From Roseburia_C sp031555935 (GTDB lineage Bacteria > Bacillota > Clostridia > Lachnospirales > Lachnospiraceae), in assembly GCA_031555935.1 (NCBI GenBank), contig JAVBTX010000010.1, forward strand, positions 1 through 64,000: a stretch of DNA of 64,000 nucleotides, read 5' to 3'. Below are positions 1 to 6,985 of this stretch, piece after piece (positions within the stretch are counted from its first letter, which is position 1; every line of letters begins with the position of its first letter). Both the position numbers and the translations under genes were made by a program. The notes below the pieces were generated by a model. It was given only the letters and a program-made list of their open reading frames with translations, was not told where the DNA came from and did no database searches.

Positions 1-136
1 GAAGCCCCCCCCAAGATGAGATATCCCAATCTATAAGATTGTAAGACCCCTGAAAGAGTATCAGGTAGATAGGGCAGAGGTGGAAGTGTAGTAATACATG
101 GAGCTGACTGTTACTAATCGGTCGAGGGCTTGACCC
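1..136 (+). rRNA. 23S ribosomal RNA, 3' end (partial)
   Basis: The stretch matches the conserved 3' end of bacterial 23S rRNA, including the final domain that ends near GGTCGAGGGCTTGACC. The 5' part lies outside the window. No 5S gene follows: the 66 bases before the first tRNA contain only a short AGAACT/AGTTCT hairpin, perhaps a processing stem. Confidence 0.93.
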
Positions 137-202
137 AAAAAAGAAACTCGGAAAGAACTTTAGTTCTCTATCATTAATCTGTATGAAGTTTTGAAGGTAT
201 AA

Positions 203-276
203 GGCCCAATGGCTCAGTTGGTTAGAGCGCCGCCCTGTCACGGCGGAGGTCGCGGGTTCGAGTCCCGCTTGGGTCG
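203..276 (+). tRNA. tRNA-Asp (GTC)
   Basis: Full cloverleaf with a GGCCCAA/TTGGGTC acceptor stem, anticodon GTC in the loop CTGTCAC, and a GGTTCGAGTC T arm. CCA is not encoded. It is the first of seven tRNAs behind the rRNA operon. Confidence 0.96.
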
Positions 277-279
277 TTT

Positions 280-352
280 GGGATCTTAGCTCAGCTGGGA
301 GAGCATCTGCCTTACAAGCAGAGGGTCATAGGTTCGAGCCCTATAGGTCCCA
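280..352 (+). tRNA. tRNA-Val (TAC)
   Basis: Acceptor GGGATCT pairs with AGGTCCC. The anticodon loop CTTACAA reads TAC. It lies three bases after tRNA-Asp and is surely co-transcribed. CCA is not encoded. Confidence 0.96.
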
Positions 353-411
353 TTTTTCTTGTAAAAAGGAAAGTCAACCTCACCCAATAATCGGGTTCGG
401 CGGAATATGAT

Positions 412-484
412 GCCGATGTGGCTCAATTGGCAGAGCAGCTGATTTGTAATCAGCAGGTTATCGGTTCGAGTCCGATCATCGGCT
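412..484 (+). tRNA. tRNA-Thr (TGT)
   Basis: Acceptor GCCGATG pairs with CATCGGC, and the anticodon loop TTTGTAA reads TGT. A 59-base spacer separates it from tRNA-Val. Confidence 0.96.
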
Positions 485-512
485 TTATAAAACTTTATAT
501 TGTATTTATTTT

Positions 513-594
513 GGATGGGTTCCCGAGTGGCCAAAGGGGACAGACTGTAAATCTGCTGCAAATTGCTTCGGTGGTTCGAATCCACCTCCATCCA
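513..594 (+). tRNA. tRNA-Tyr (GTA)
   Basis: An 82-nt class II tRNA with a long variable arm. The acceptor is GGATGGG/TCCATCC with a terminal G-T pair, and the anticodon loop CTGTAAA reads GTA. Confidence 0.96.
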
Positions 595-611
595 TTTAAA
601 CAAAATAATAT

Positions 612-685
612 CGCGGGATGGAGCAGTCTGGAAGCTCGTCGGGCTCATAACCCGAAGGTCATAGGTTCAAATCCTATTCCCGCAA
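612..685 (+). tRNA. initiator tRNA-fMet (CAT)
   Basis: The anticodon is CAT. Two initiator hallmarks are visible: the first acceptor position is an unpaired C1-A72, and the anticodon stem carries three consecutive G-C pairs (GGG/CCC). This is therefore the formyl-Met initiator rather than an elongator. Confidence 0.93.
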
Positions 686-690
686 CTCAT

Positions 691-763
<73 letters not shown>

Positions 764-785
764 TTTTCAACAAAATATTGAATAC

Positions 786-858
786 GGGATATTAGCTCAG
801 TTGGTAGAGCACTTGACTTTTAATCAAGTTGTCCGGGGTTCGAATCCCCGATGTCTCA
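786..858 (+). tRNA. tRNA-Lys (TTT)
   Basis: Acceptor GGGATAT pairs with ATGTCTC, and the anticodon loop CTTTTAA reads TTT. It is the last gene of the cluster and is followed directly by a terminator. A shortened look-alike of its two ends occurs near 4121-4157, so this tRNA may have served as an integration target. Confidence 0.96.
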
Positions 859-872
859 TTAAAAAAGTTACT

Positions 873-908
873 GGAAAGCCTTTATTTATTGGCTTTCCTA
901 TTTTATTG
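873..908 (+). terminator. Terminator of the rRNA/tRNA transcript
   Basis: Perfect 8-bp stem GGAAAGCC/GGCTTTCC (873-880, 891-898) with a T-rich tail, 14 bases past tRNA-Lys. Confidence 0.85.
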
Positions 909-1601
909 CCGTTGATTACTCTTGGTTAATTTTTGATTACACTCTGATTTTAATGTCTCCAAAATGTCTCAACTGAATAAAATAAGAGAAATCTTGGCTG
1001 ATTGCATTATAGTGCCGAGGTAATCGCATTACGTGTCTGGCTGTCATTCGAATGGGTTGAAAAGAATAGAAGGGTCTTTTTTTACATCACATCAAAAAGA
1101 GATGGTTGCCCCTCTCCATTATCTATATTATAATTAGGTTAATAAGATTTTATGATATTTTGTTCGTAATATTAAATGGGAGAAAATTAGAATGGGGATG
1201 AGTATACTTGAAGAAGGGGGGGTTATGTAAAAGTGTGATCAAGTTGTTATGTATTTGTTTTTTTTGTAGTATTCAAACCTAGGATTTTAATGTATCTATA
1301 CACTCTATTCTAACAACACATTATTTACTTTTCCCTTATAATTTTTAAATCATAAAATTTTATAATATATGATGATAAACACTCGATGAAAAATTACATG
1401 TTGTCTAGTGCATAAGTACGTTGTTCTAAACTGTAATTTTTGTCAATGCCAAATGTATATACAGTTTATAAAATTTGAAGTTAAGGCATATATAGTTTTG
1501 GGATTAAAGATTAGAAACATATTTCTAGCATTTCAAATTAATTTGTATGTTTAACATATGATGTATATCTGTATATATCAACTAAAGAAAGGGTGAATGT
1601 T
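909..1601. other. AT-rich non-coding stretch behind the tRNA cluster
   Basis: No convincing gene is seen in nearly 700 bases. Two copies of AATGTCTC lie at 952-959 and 963-970, one period of 11 bp. They resemble the tRNA-Lys 3' end (ATGTCTCATT) and the arm-type repeats often found in attachment regions of tRNA-targeting tyrosine integrases. The rest is very AT-rich and presumably holds the promoter of the surface-protein gene, which I cannot place. Confidence 0.5.
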
Positions 1602-4067
1602 ATGAAAGAAATATTTAGAAAAATGAAACCAATTGTATTTTTTATATCATTACTAATGTTATTTATGATTTCCAATTCGGAGGTTAAAGCTATTCAAGGT
1701 GCGGGAACTACTAATGATCCTTATAAAATTTATACTGTTTCTGATCTACGTTTAATGAAGGCAGACTCAAAAGGGTGTTATATATTAATGAATGACATTG
1801 ATTTAAATAATGAACCGTTTGAGACGATTAGTTTTAGTGGTGCCTTTAACGGTGTTTTTGACGGGAATAATTATAATATAAAAAATTTAAACTTGATAAG
1901 TTCAGATGGTTATTATAGCTTGTTCAAAAGCACCAAAGATGCAACAATAAAAAATATCCACATTGAGAATGTAACTATGACTATTAACCCAGATGTAAGT
2001 GTTATTGATGCAGGGGGGGTGACTTGTGCCGCAACAAACACTAAATTTATAAATTGTTCTGTAAGTGGAATAGGGTCTATAAATGGGATTTGGTGTGGAG
2101 GACTTGTGGCTATGGGTTGGGATAGCAATAGTTTTACTGATTGCTCCGTAAGTGGTATTTCTATTTCCGGAAGTACTGTTGGAGGCATAGTCGGTAGTTC
2201 AGATAATGATAGTTTAACAAGATGTTATACCTCAGCTAATATATCTGGAGACCATTTTATAGGTGGGTTAATAGGAAATTGGGGTACTAATTCATATCGC
2301 AGAAATAATTTGTTTATTTCAAATTGTTATACCACTGGAAATATAAGTTATACAGAAAGTACAATGGCAGAAAAATATGTAGGTGGCTTAGTAGGGTATT
2401 CTTCTACTAACATATATGACACTTCTACTATTAATATTTCCATTTCGGATTCTTATACTACTGGAGATATAAATGGATTAGAATACGCAGGTGCTTTAAT
2501 AGGTTATGAAAGAAACGAGTCTAAATATATTAAACTTTCATTTTCAAATTGTTTCTCATTAAGTAATATTACAGCAAATAAGTCTAGCGGACTAAGCTTC
2601 GCTTTAGGGGATTTTACTGTTACAAACTGTTATTTTGCAGGTAAACTATATGGTGATGAAAAATATGGTCTTACAAATAGAACTATGGCAGTGACAAATT
2701 CTTATTTCAATGGAGAGATAAATGGAGTAAAAAATTATACTAATAGCAAATTGACAAGTGCAATGATAAAAAAAGTTACATATGTAAACTGGGATTTTAG
2801 TAATAAGTGGAAGATTGATGAGGGTATTTCATATCCTTACTTAAAGAACCTACCTATGCCGGATAAAGCAATTGTTTATCCAATAGATATTCCTGTAACA
2901 AGCATAGCAATGAGTCCCTTATCCAGTACATTAGAAATAGGGGAAGTATTGCAATTGACATATTTTGTAGCACCTGAGAATGCATCTGATCGCTTGGTCA
3001 CATTTACGACAAGCAATCCTTCGGTGGCAACTGTAAACAATATAGGCCGAGTTGTTGCATTGAGTGAAGGTACAACAACAATTTTAGCTGCTACCAGTAA
3101 TGGAATGGAAACAGAATGTACCATTACAGTAAATTCTTCAAAAAATCCTGATATTCCAGTACAAGAGATTACACTTAGTCCTTCTGCTAAAAAAATATTT
3201 ATAGGGGACACCTTACAAATTAATTCAACAATAGCACCGAGTGATGCAACAAATAAAAACATAACTTGGACAAGCAGTGATCCTTCAGTCCTTACAGTAA
3301 ATGAAGATGGCTTTGTTTCAGCAGTTTCCTCAGGCTTTGCAGCTATTGTGGCATTAACTGAATCAGGCAGTTATATGGCATTTTGTAATATAATGGTTGA
3401 AGAACCGCCAATTCCTATAATTTCTGTAACTGGAATAGAAATACCGAACACACTATCGCTTAATGTCGGCGAAGAAGAACAGTTGCAGATGCAAATTTCG
3501 CCAGTAAATGCAACAAATAAAAATATAATTTGGTTAAGCAGTGATACTTCTATTGTTTCTATAGATAAAAACGGCTATATGAATGCAATGGGTGTTGGAA
3601 CAGTTACCATTACTGCTATTACACTAGACGGTCAATATACGTCAACTTGTGTTGTAACTGTCAATGATGAAATATTGCCACCAGAAAATCTGGCATCATT
3701 AGCAAAAGTATCTGCAAGTAGTGAATATAATCAAAATTATAGCGCTAATAAGGTCATTGACGGAAATGAAAATACAAGATGGATGGCTGCCGATAATAAT
3801 GGAAATACAACATTAGAGCTAGATTTTGAACAGCAAGTAACATTAAATCAAATATTGATTAATGAATTTGGAGCTAGGATTGGAGATTATGCCTTACAGA
3901 TTTGGAATGGATTAGAATGGATTGATATATATTCTGGTAGCCGAATTGGTTCAAATTTTATTGCAAACGTTAATACTGTTACAACAAACAAAATTAGGTT
4001 ATTAATTAAAACAATGCTAAATGATAATAGACCATCAATTTATAGTTTTGAGATTTATAGAAAGTAA
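1602..4067 (+). CDS. Secreted surface protein with GLUG-like repeats, three Big_2 Ig-like domains and a C-terminal F5/8 type C domain
   Basis: An 821-residue secreted protein. The ATG at 1602 follows AAAGAAAGGG at the right distance; an upstream in-frame GTG is too close to that site. A signal peptide covers about residues 1-30. Residues about 35-400 hold GLUG-like repeats (GGLVG, GGIVG, GGLIG) expected to form a beta-helix. Three Big_2-type bacterial Ig-like domains follow (about 432-512, 520-603, 609-690, each with the SSDPSV/NGxVxA pattern). The last 125 residues look like an F5/8 type C (discoidin) carbohydrate-binding domain. No LPXTG anchor or SLH domain is seen, so attachment to the cell is unclear. 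It probably binds glycans or host or plant surfaces. The gene is more AT-rich than its neighbours and sits alone between a tRNA-Lys and a tRNA-like relic, which suggests transfer. Confidence 0.85.
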   Translation: MKEIFRKMKPIVFFISLLMLFMISNSEVKAIQGAGTTNDPYKIYTVSDLRLMKADSKGCYILMNDIDLNNEPFETISFSGAFNGVFDGNNYNIKNLNLISSDGYYSLFKSTKDATIKNIHIENVTMTINPDVSVIDAGGVTCAATNTKFINCSVSGIGSINGIWCGGLVAMGWDSNSFTDCSVSGISISGSTVGGIVGSSDNDSLTRCYTSANISGDHFIGGLIGNWGTNSYRRNNLFISNCYTTGNISYTESTMAEKYVGGLVGYSSTNIYDTSTINISISDSYTTGDINGLEYAGALIGYERNESKYIKLSFSNCFSLSNITANKSSGLSFALGDFTVTNCYFAGKLYGDEKYGLTNRTMAVTNSYFNGEINGVKNYTNSKLTSAMIKKVTYVNWDFSNKWKIDEGISYPYLKNLPMPDKAIVYPIDIPVTSIAMSPLSSTLEIGEVLQLTYFVAPENASDRLVTFTTSNPSVATVNNIGRVVALSEGTTTILAATSNGMETECTITVNSSKNPDIPVQEITLSPSAKKIFIGDTLQINSTIAPSDATNKNITWTSSDPSVLTVNEDGFVSAVSSGFAAIVALTESGSYMAFCNIMVEEPPIPIISVTGIEIPNTLSLNVGEEEQLQMQISPVNATNKNIIWLSSDTSIVSIDKNGYMNAMGVGTVTITAITLDGQYTSTCVVTVNDEILPPENLASLAKVSASSEYNQNYSANKVIDGNENTRWMAADNNGNTTLELDFEQQVTLNQILINEFGARIGDYALQIWNGLEWIDIYSGSRIGSNFIANVNTVTTNKIRLLIKTMLNDNRPSIYSFEIYRK

Positions 4068-4120
4068 TTACTTTTAATAGATGGTGTGCTGAAAGCCTTT
4101 CTTTTCAGTATTTGAGAACA

Positions 4121-4157
4121 CGGGATATTTTTCCAATCCCCAATGCCACATTAAATA
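4121..4157 (+). repeat. Shortened tRNA-Lys-like relic
   Basis: CGGGATATT (4121-4129) equals the 5' edge of tRNA-Lys (785-793). The following AATCCCC-ATG-C-CATTAAA resembles its 3' end (843-863), with about 18 of 22 bases identical. The whole D arm, anticodon arm and variable region are missing, so this cannot be a working tRNA. It may be a decayed duplicate or the far junction of an old insertion at tRNA-Lys. Confidence 0.45.
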
Positions 4158-4199
4158 AAAAAGCGAAAACATTGAATATATCAGTGTTTCCGCTTTTTA
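4158..4199 (+). terminator. Long hairpin terminator
   Basis: Arms AAAAAGCGAAAACATTGA and TCAGTGTTTCCGCTTTTT pair over 18 positions with one mismatch and one G-T pair. The A-rich and T-rich ends would let it work in both directions, serving 1602-4067 and also 4464-4321. Confidence 0.75.
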
Positions 4200-4320
4200 A
4201 ATACCATGCTATTTAAAAAGATAGACAAATCATTATCATTATCTTATTTTCATCTTAAAATATCATATAAAGCAATGCAATTTATGATTTACGGCAACAA
4301 AAAAGTATGTAAAGCAAAGT

Positions 4321-4464
4321 CTATTTACTTTGCTTGTCAGTAGGATAGCCATTACCCTGTAAATCGGTACGGATGCTTTGCTTTTCTGGTTTGTCTGGGT
4401 GTGTCCCTTCCCAAACGCCCTTCGGTATAGTTTTAACAGATTTGTCTTTATTACTTGTTTCCAT
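4321..4464 (-). CDS. Small hypothetical protein (47 aa)
   Basis: The start was chosen at the ATG at 4464, six bases after a clear GGAGG on the minus strand; a longer frame reaching 4548 lacks such a site. The product is hydrophilic and rich in Lys, Asp, Thr and Pro, with a GVWEGTHPDKPEKQ segment. It has no signal peptide, membrane span or cysteines. I do not recognise it. Supporting it as a gene are the good ribosome site and the terminator-like hairpin at 4158-4199 downstream. Its promoter would lie in the same 100 bases as the divergent promoter at 4555. Confidence 0.5.
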   Translation of the reverse strand: METSNKDKSVKTIPKGVWEGTHPDKPEKQSIRTDLQGNGYPTDKQSK

Positions 4465-4554
4465 AAGTTCCTCCAAGTTTTTTGATAGTTTTAGCAAATA
4501 AAAATCAAATATTCGGAGGGGAGAGAACTTTTTTTGCGCAATTTGCATGCTTTA

Positions 4555-4563
4555 TGATATAAT
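4555..4563 (+). promoter_or_regulatory. Extended -10 promoter for the long leader of the 4807 gene
   Basis: TGATATAAT is a perfect extended -10 element (TGnTATAAT). The -35 region is poor (TTGCGC at 4534, 18-bp spacer). Transcription from here gives a leader of about 235 nt before the ATG at 4807. Confidence 0.5.
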
Positions 4564-4584
4564 CTAACCACTAAAGGCAAAAGC

Positions 4585-4713
4585 GACGTTGGACTTTTAA
4601 CTAAGTTGTTATTTAATAATGAGAATTGCATATGTAAATAAAAACTTAAGGGGAGGGCCGCCGGCATTATAGCAAAGTAGTGAAAGGATGGGGAACACCG
4701 GCGACCATACGTC
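4585..4713 (+). ncRNA. Structured 5' leader, candidate cis-regulatory RNA
   Basis: GACGTTGG (4585-4592) can pair with CCATACGTC (4705-4713; one bulged T), closing a multi-branch domain. Inside it, CGCCGG (4659-4664) pairs with CCGGCG (4698-4703), leaving a purine-rich internal segment (AGTAGTGAAAGGATGGGGAA). The GC-rich patch stands out from AT-rich surroundings. I could not match it to TPP, SAM, FMN, cobalamin, c-di-GMP, ZTP, fluoride or T-box consensus patterns that I know. No terminator hairpin is evident, so control of translation is more likely than attenuation. Confidence 0.4.
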
Positions 4714-4744
4714 TAAAGATTAACATAATGAAAACATATTAATA

Positions 4745-4762
4745 TGTCGAAACGTGTCGACA
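4745..4762 (+). promoter_or_regulatory. Helically phased TGTCGA boxes
   Basis: Two TGTCGA copies start at 4745 and 4755, exactly 10 bp apart; the second is part of the palindrome TGTCGACA. The site lies 45 bp before the ATG of the 4807 gene. Three copies with the same 10-bp period, in the same orientation relative to the gene, lie upstream of the secreted-protein gene at 56442. A common DNA-binding regulator is inferred. Confidence 0.4.
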
Positions 4763-4806
4763 AGGGAAAGAATATGGAAGATTAATGAAAAACGAGGTGA
4801 AATAAT

Positions 4807-5319
4807 ATGCGAAGAAGAGAACTAGAGGTAACAGACCAAAACGAAATACTATCAGTATTGGATGAATGTAAGGTGCTATATTTGGGACTAGCTGATGGTG
4901 AACAGCCATACGTAGTACCAATGAATTATGGTTATACCTATGAAAATGAAACATTGATACTATATTTGCATGGAGCGAAAGAGGGGTATAAATACGACGT
5001 CATTCGGGGAAATCAAAAGGTATCATTTGCAATGGCGTGTAATGTAGAACCATTTGAAGGAAAGGTGGCATGTCAGTATGGCATGACATATTTTAGTGTG
5101 ATGGGAAAAGGCGTGGCAGAAATTACCGAGGATGTTGAAGAGAAGATAAAAGCACTGTCCATATTAATGAAAACACAGACGGACAAGGACTTTGAATTTA
5201 ATGATAAGCTAGTATCAATTGTAAATGTTATCAAAATAACGGTTGATACATTTTCTGCTAAAAAGCGTCCATTGCCACCAGCAATGATGGAAAAGCAGGA
5301 AGCTAATTTACCTCATTAA
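4807..5319 (+). CDS. Pyridoxamine 5'-phosphate oxidase-like (NimA-type) flavoprotein
   Basis: A 170-residue protein of the putative PNPOx-like, NimA-type split-barrel family. Members bind FMN or heme and include 5-nitroimidazole reductases. The N-terminal MRRRELEV, the ADGEQPYVVPMNYGY strand region, and the LHGAKEGYKYD and NQKVSFAM segments fit the family, as does the length. The ATG at 4807 follows GAGGTG at 7 bases. It is preceded by a long structured leader and phased TGTCGA boxes, so expression is probably controlled. The substrate is unknown; nitroimidazole resistance should not be assumed, because most such clostridial proteins are uncharacterised. Confidence 0.85.
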   Translation: MRRRELEVTDQNEILSVLDECKVLYLGLADGEQPYVVPMNYGYTYENETLILYLHGAKEGYKYDVIRGNQKVSFAMACNVEPFEGKVACQYGMTYFSVMGKGVAEITEDVEEKIKALSILMKTQTDKDFEFNDKLVSIVNVIKITVDTFSAKKRPLPPAMMEKQEANLPH

Positions 5320-5339
5320 GAAAGGCGGGAAAGTAAACC

Positions 5340-5367
5340 TTGACGGAAAATTAGAATCCCGTATAAT
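5340..5367 (+). promoter_or_regulatory. Promoter of the thiC transcript
   Basis: TTGACG (5340-5345), 16-bp spacer, TATAAT (5362-5367), placed about 20 bases before the TPP riboswitch. Confidence 0.8.
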
Positions 5368-5385
5368 AGTAAATGACAATAGAAA

Positions 5386-5475
5386 AGGGGAGCTCGCAGT
5401 AGCGGGCTGAGAGTAAGCTGGACTGCTTAGACCCTCGAACCTGATTTGGATAATGCCAACGTAGGGAATATATTT
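5386..5475 (+). ncRNA. TPP (THI-box) riboswitch
   Basis: The conserved TPP aptamer blocks are present in order: GGGGAGCT, GGGCTGAGAG, GACCCTCGAACCTGAT, and GGATAATGCCAACGTAGGGAA. It binds thiamine pyrophosphate and here controls thiC through the adjoining terminator. Confidence 0.97.
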
Positions 5476-5486
5476 AAGCGGGTTCG

Positions 5487-5526
5487 ACTGCATATATATC
5501 TTGATGGGTATATGTGCAGTTTTTTT
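5487..5526 (+). terminator. Riboswitch-controlled terminator before thiC
   Basis: ACTGCATATATA (5487-5498) pairs with TATATGTGCAGT (5509-5520; one G-T pair), followed by six T. It is the expression platform of the TPP riboswitch: high TPP should end transcription here. Confidence 0.9.
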
Positions 5527-5574
5527 GTTTTATAAAATAAAAAAAACTACATATATTAAGAGAGGACAAACAAC

Positions 5575-6879
5575 ATGAAAAATTACGCAACTCAAATGGA
5601 AGCAGCAAAAAAAGGAATTGTAACCGAGGAGATAATCAAAGTAGCACAAAAAGAGCGCATGACGGTGGAAGAATTAATGCCATTAGTGGCATCGGGAAAA
5701 GTGGCAATTAGTGCCAATAAAAATCATAAATGTATCGACCCAGCAGGTGTTGGCTCGATGTTAAAAACAAAAATAAATGTAAATCTGGGTGTCTCAAGAG
5801 ACTGCAAGGATTACAATATTGAAATGCAAAAAGTAATGGCGGCAGTGGAAATGGGAGCAGATGCCATAATGGATTTATCATCTCATGGTGATACGACAGA
5901 ATTTCGACGGAAGTTAACGGCAGAGTGTCCGGTCATGATTGGAACGGTGCCGGTGTATGATTCCGTGATACATTATCAACGTGATTTGGACAGCTTAACA
6001 GCAAAGGATTTTTTGGATGTAGTACGCAGACATGCTGAAGATGGAGTAGACTTTGTGACTCTACATTGTGGTATAACTCGCAAGACAATCGAGCAGATTA
6101 AAATGCATAAACGTAAAATGAACATCGTATCGAGAGGCGGCTCATTAGTATTTGCTTGGATGTGCATGACTGGTGAGGAAAATCCATTTTATGAATATTA
6201 TGATGAAATATTGGAAATCTGTCGTGAATATGATGTCACCGTTTCCCTAGGAGATGCTTGCCGCCCTGGTTGTCTGGCTGATGCATCCGATGTATGCCAG
6301 ATTGAGGAATTGGTGCGTTTGGGTGAATTGACGAAACGGGCTTGGGAAAAAGATGTGCAGGTTATGGTCGAAGGACCAGGACATATGCCGATGGACCAGA
6401 TAGAAGCAAATATGAAAATACAGCAGACGATTTGTCAAGGCGCACCGTTTTATGTGTTAGGACCATTGGTAACAGATATTGCACCGGGTTATGACCACAT
6501 CACATCAGCCATTGGCGGCGCAATCGCGGCAGCATCTGGTGCAGCCTTTCTGTGTTATGTAACACCGGCGGAGCATTTGGCATTGCCAAATTTAAATGAT
6601 GTCAAACAGGGAATTATTTCCTCAAAAATAGCAGCACATGCAGCAGATATTGCCAAAGGTGTGCGTGGAGCGATGGAGCAGGATAATAAAATGGCGGCGG
6701 CAAGACAGGCATTGGATTGGGAAGCGCAGTGGGCATGCGCCCTTGATCCCGAGATAGCCAAGGCAATTCGTGAGGACAGAAAGCCGGAGCATGACGACAC
6801 TTGTTCCATGTGCGGTAAATTTTGTGCAGTTAGAAGTATGAATAAGGCATTATCGGGGGAACATATTGACATCCTGTAA
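5575..6879 (+). CDS. thiC: Phosphomethylpyrimidine synthase ThiC
   Basis: A radical-SAM enzyme that rearranges aminoimidazole ribotide to HMP-phosphate, the pyrimidine half of thiamine. The 434-residue length fits the short clostridial/archaeal form. Characteristic segments include GADAIMDLSSHGDT, TVPVYDS, DFVTLHCG, VEGPGHMP and GPLVTDIAPGYDHI. The C-terminal cluster motif is C410-X2-C413-X3-C417 (CSMCGKFC), one residue tighter than the CX2CX4C of the long bacterial form. The start at 5575 follows AGAGGA. No other thi gene is adjacent, so the remaining thiamine genes must lie elsewhere. It is controlled by the TPP riboswitch upstream. Confidence 0.97.
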   Translation: MKNYATQMEAAKKGIVTEEIIKVAQKERMTVEELMPLVASGKVAISANKNHKCIDPAGVGSMLKTKINVNLGVSRDCKDYNIEMQKVMAAVEMGADAIMDLSSHGDTTEFRRKLTAECPVMIGTVPVYDSVIHYQRDLDSLTAKDFLDVVRRHAEDGVDFVTLHCGITRKTIEQIKMHKRKMNIVSRGGSLVFAWMCMTGEENPFYEYYDEILEICREYDVTVSLGDACRPGCLADASDVCQIEELVRLGELTKRAWEKDVQVMVEGPGHMPMDQIEANMKIQQTICQGAPFYVLGPLVTDIAPGYDHITSAIGGAIAAASGAAFLCYVTPAEHLALPNLNDVKQGIISSKIAAHAADIAKGVRGAMEQDNKMAAARQALDWEAQWACALDPEIAKAIREDRKPEHDDTCSMCGKFCAVRSMNKALSGEHIDIL

Positions 6880-6913
6880 AAATTACATGCAGGAAAAATG
6901 TTGCTGTAGTTTT

Positions 6914-6942
6914 TTGACAAGATGCCAAATATTGAGTATGAT
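6914..6942 (+). promoter_or_regulatory. Promoter of the 6986 gene
   Basis: TTGACA (6914-6919), 17-bp spacer, TATGAT (6937-6942): a near-consensus housekeeping promoter 44 bp before the ATG. The gene is therefore not dependent on the thiC transcript. Confidence 0.8.
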
Positions 6943-6985
6943 ATGTAAGGTAGAAGGAAGCAACGAATACGAAAAGGAGAAAGCC

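Noticed and set aside
137..202. Possible 5S rRNA between 23S and the first tRNA
   Set aside because: The spacer is only 66 bases and has no 5S sequence; the 5S must be elsewhere.
4585..4713. Known riboswitch (FMN, cobalamin, ZTP, c-di-GMP, fluoride, manganese, T-box)
   Set aside because: The conserved cores of these classes, as I remember them, are not present in order; a covariance search could still overturn this.
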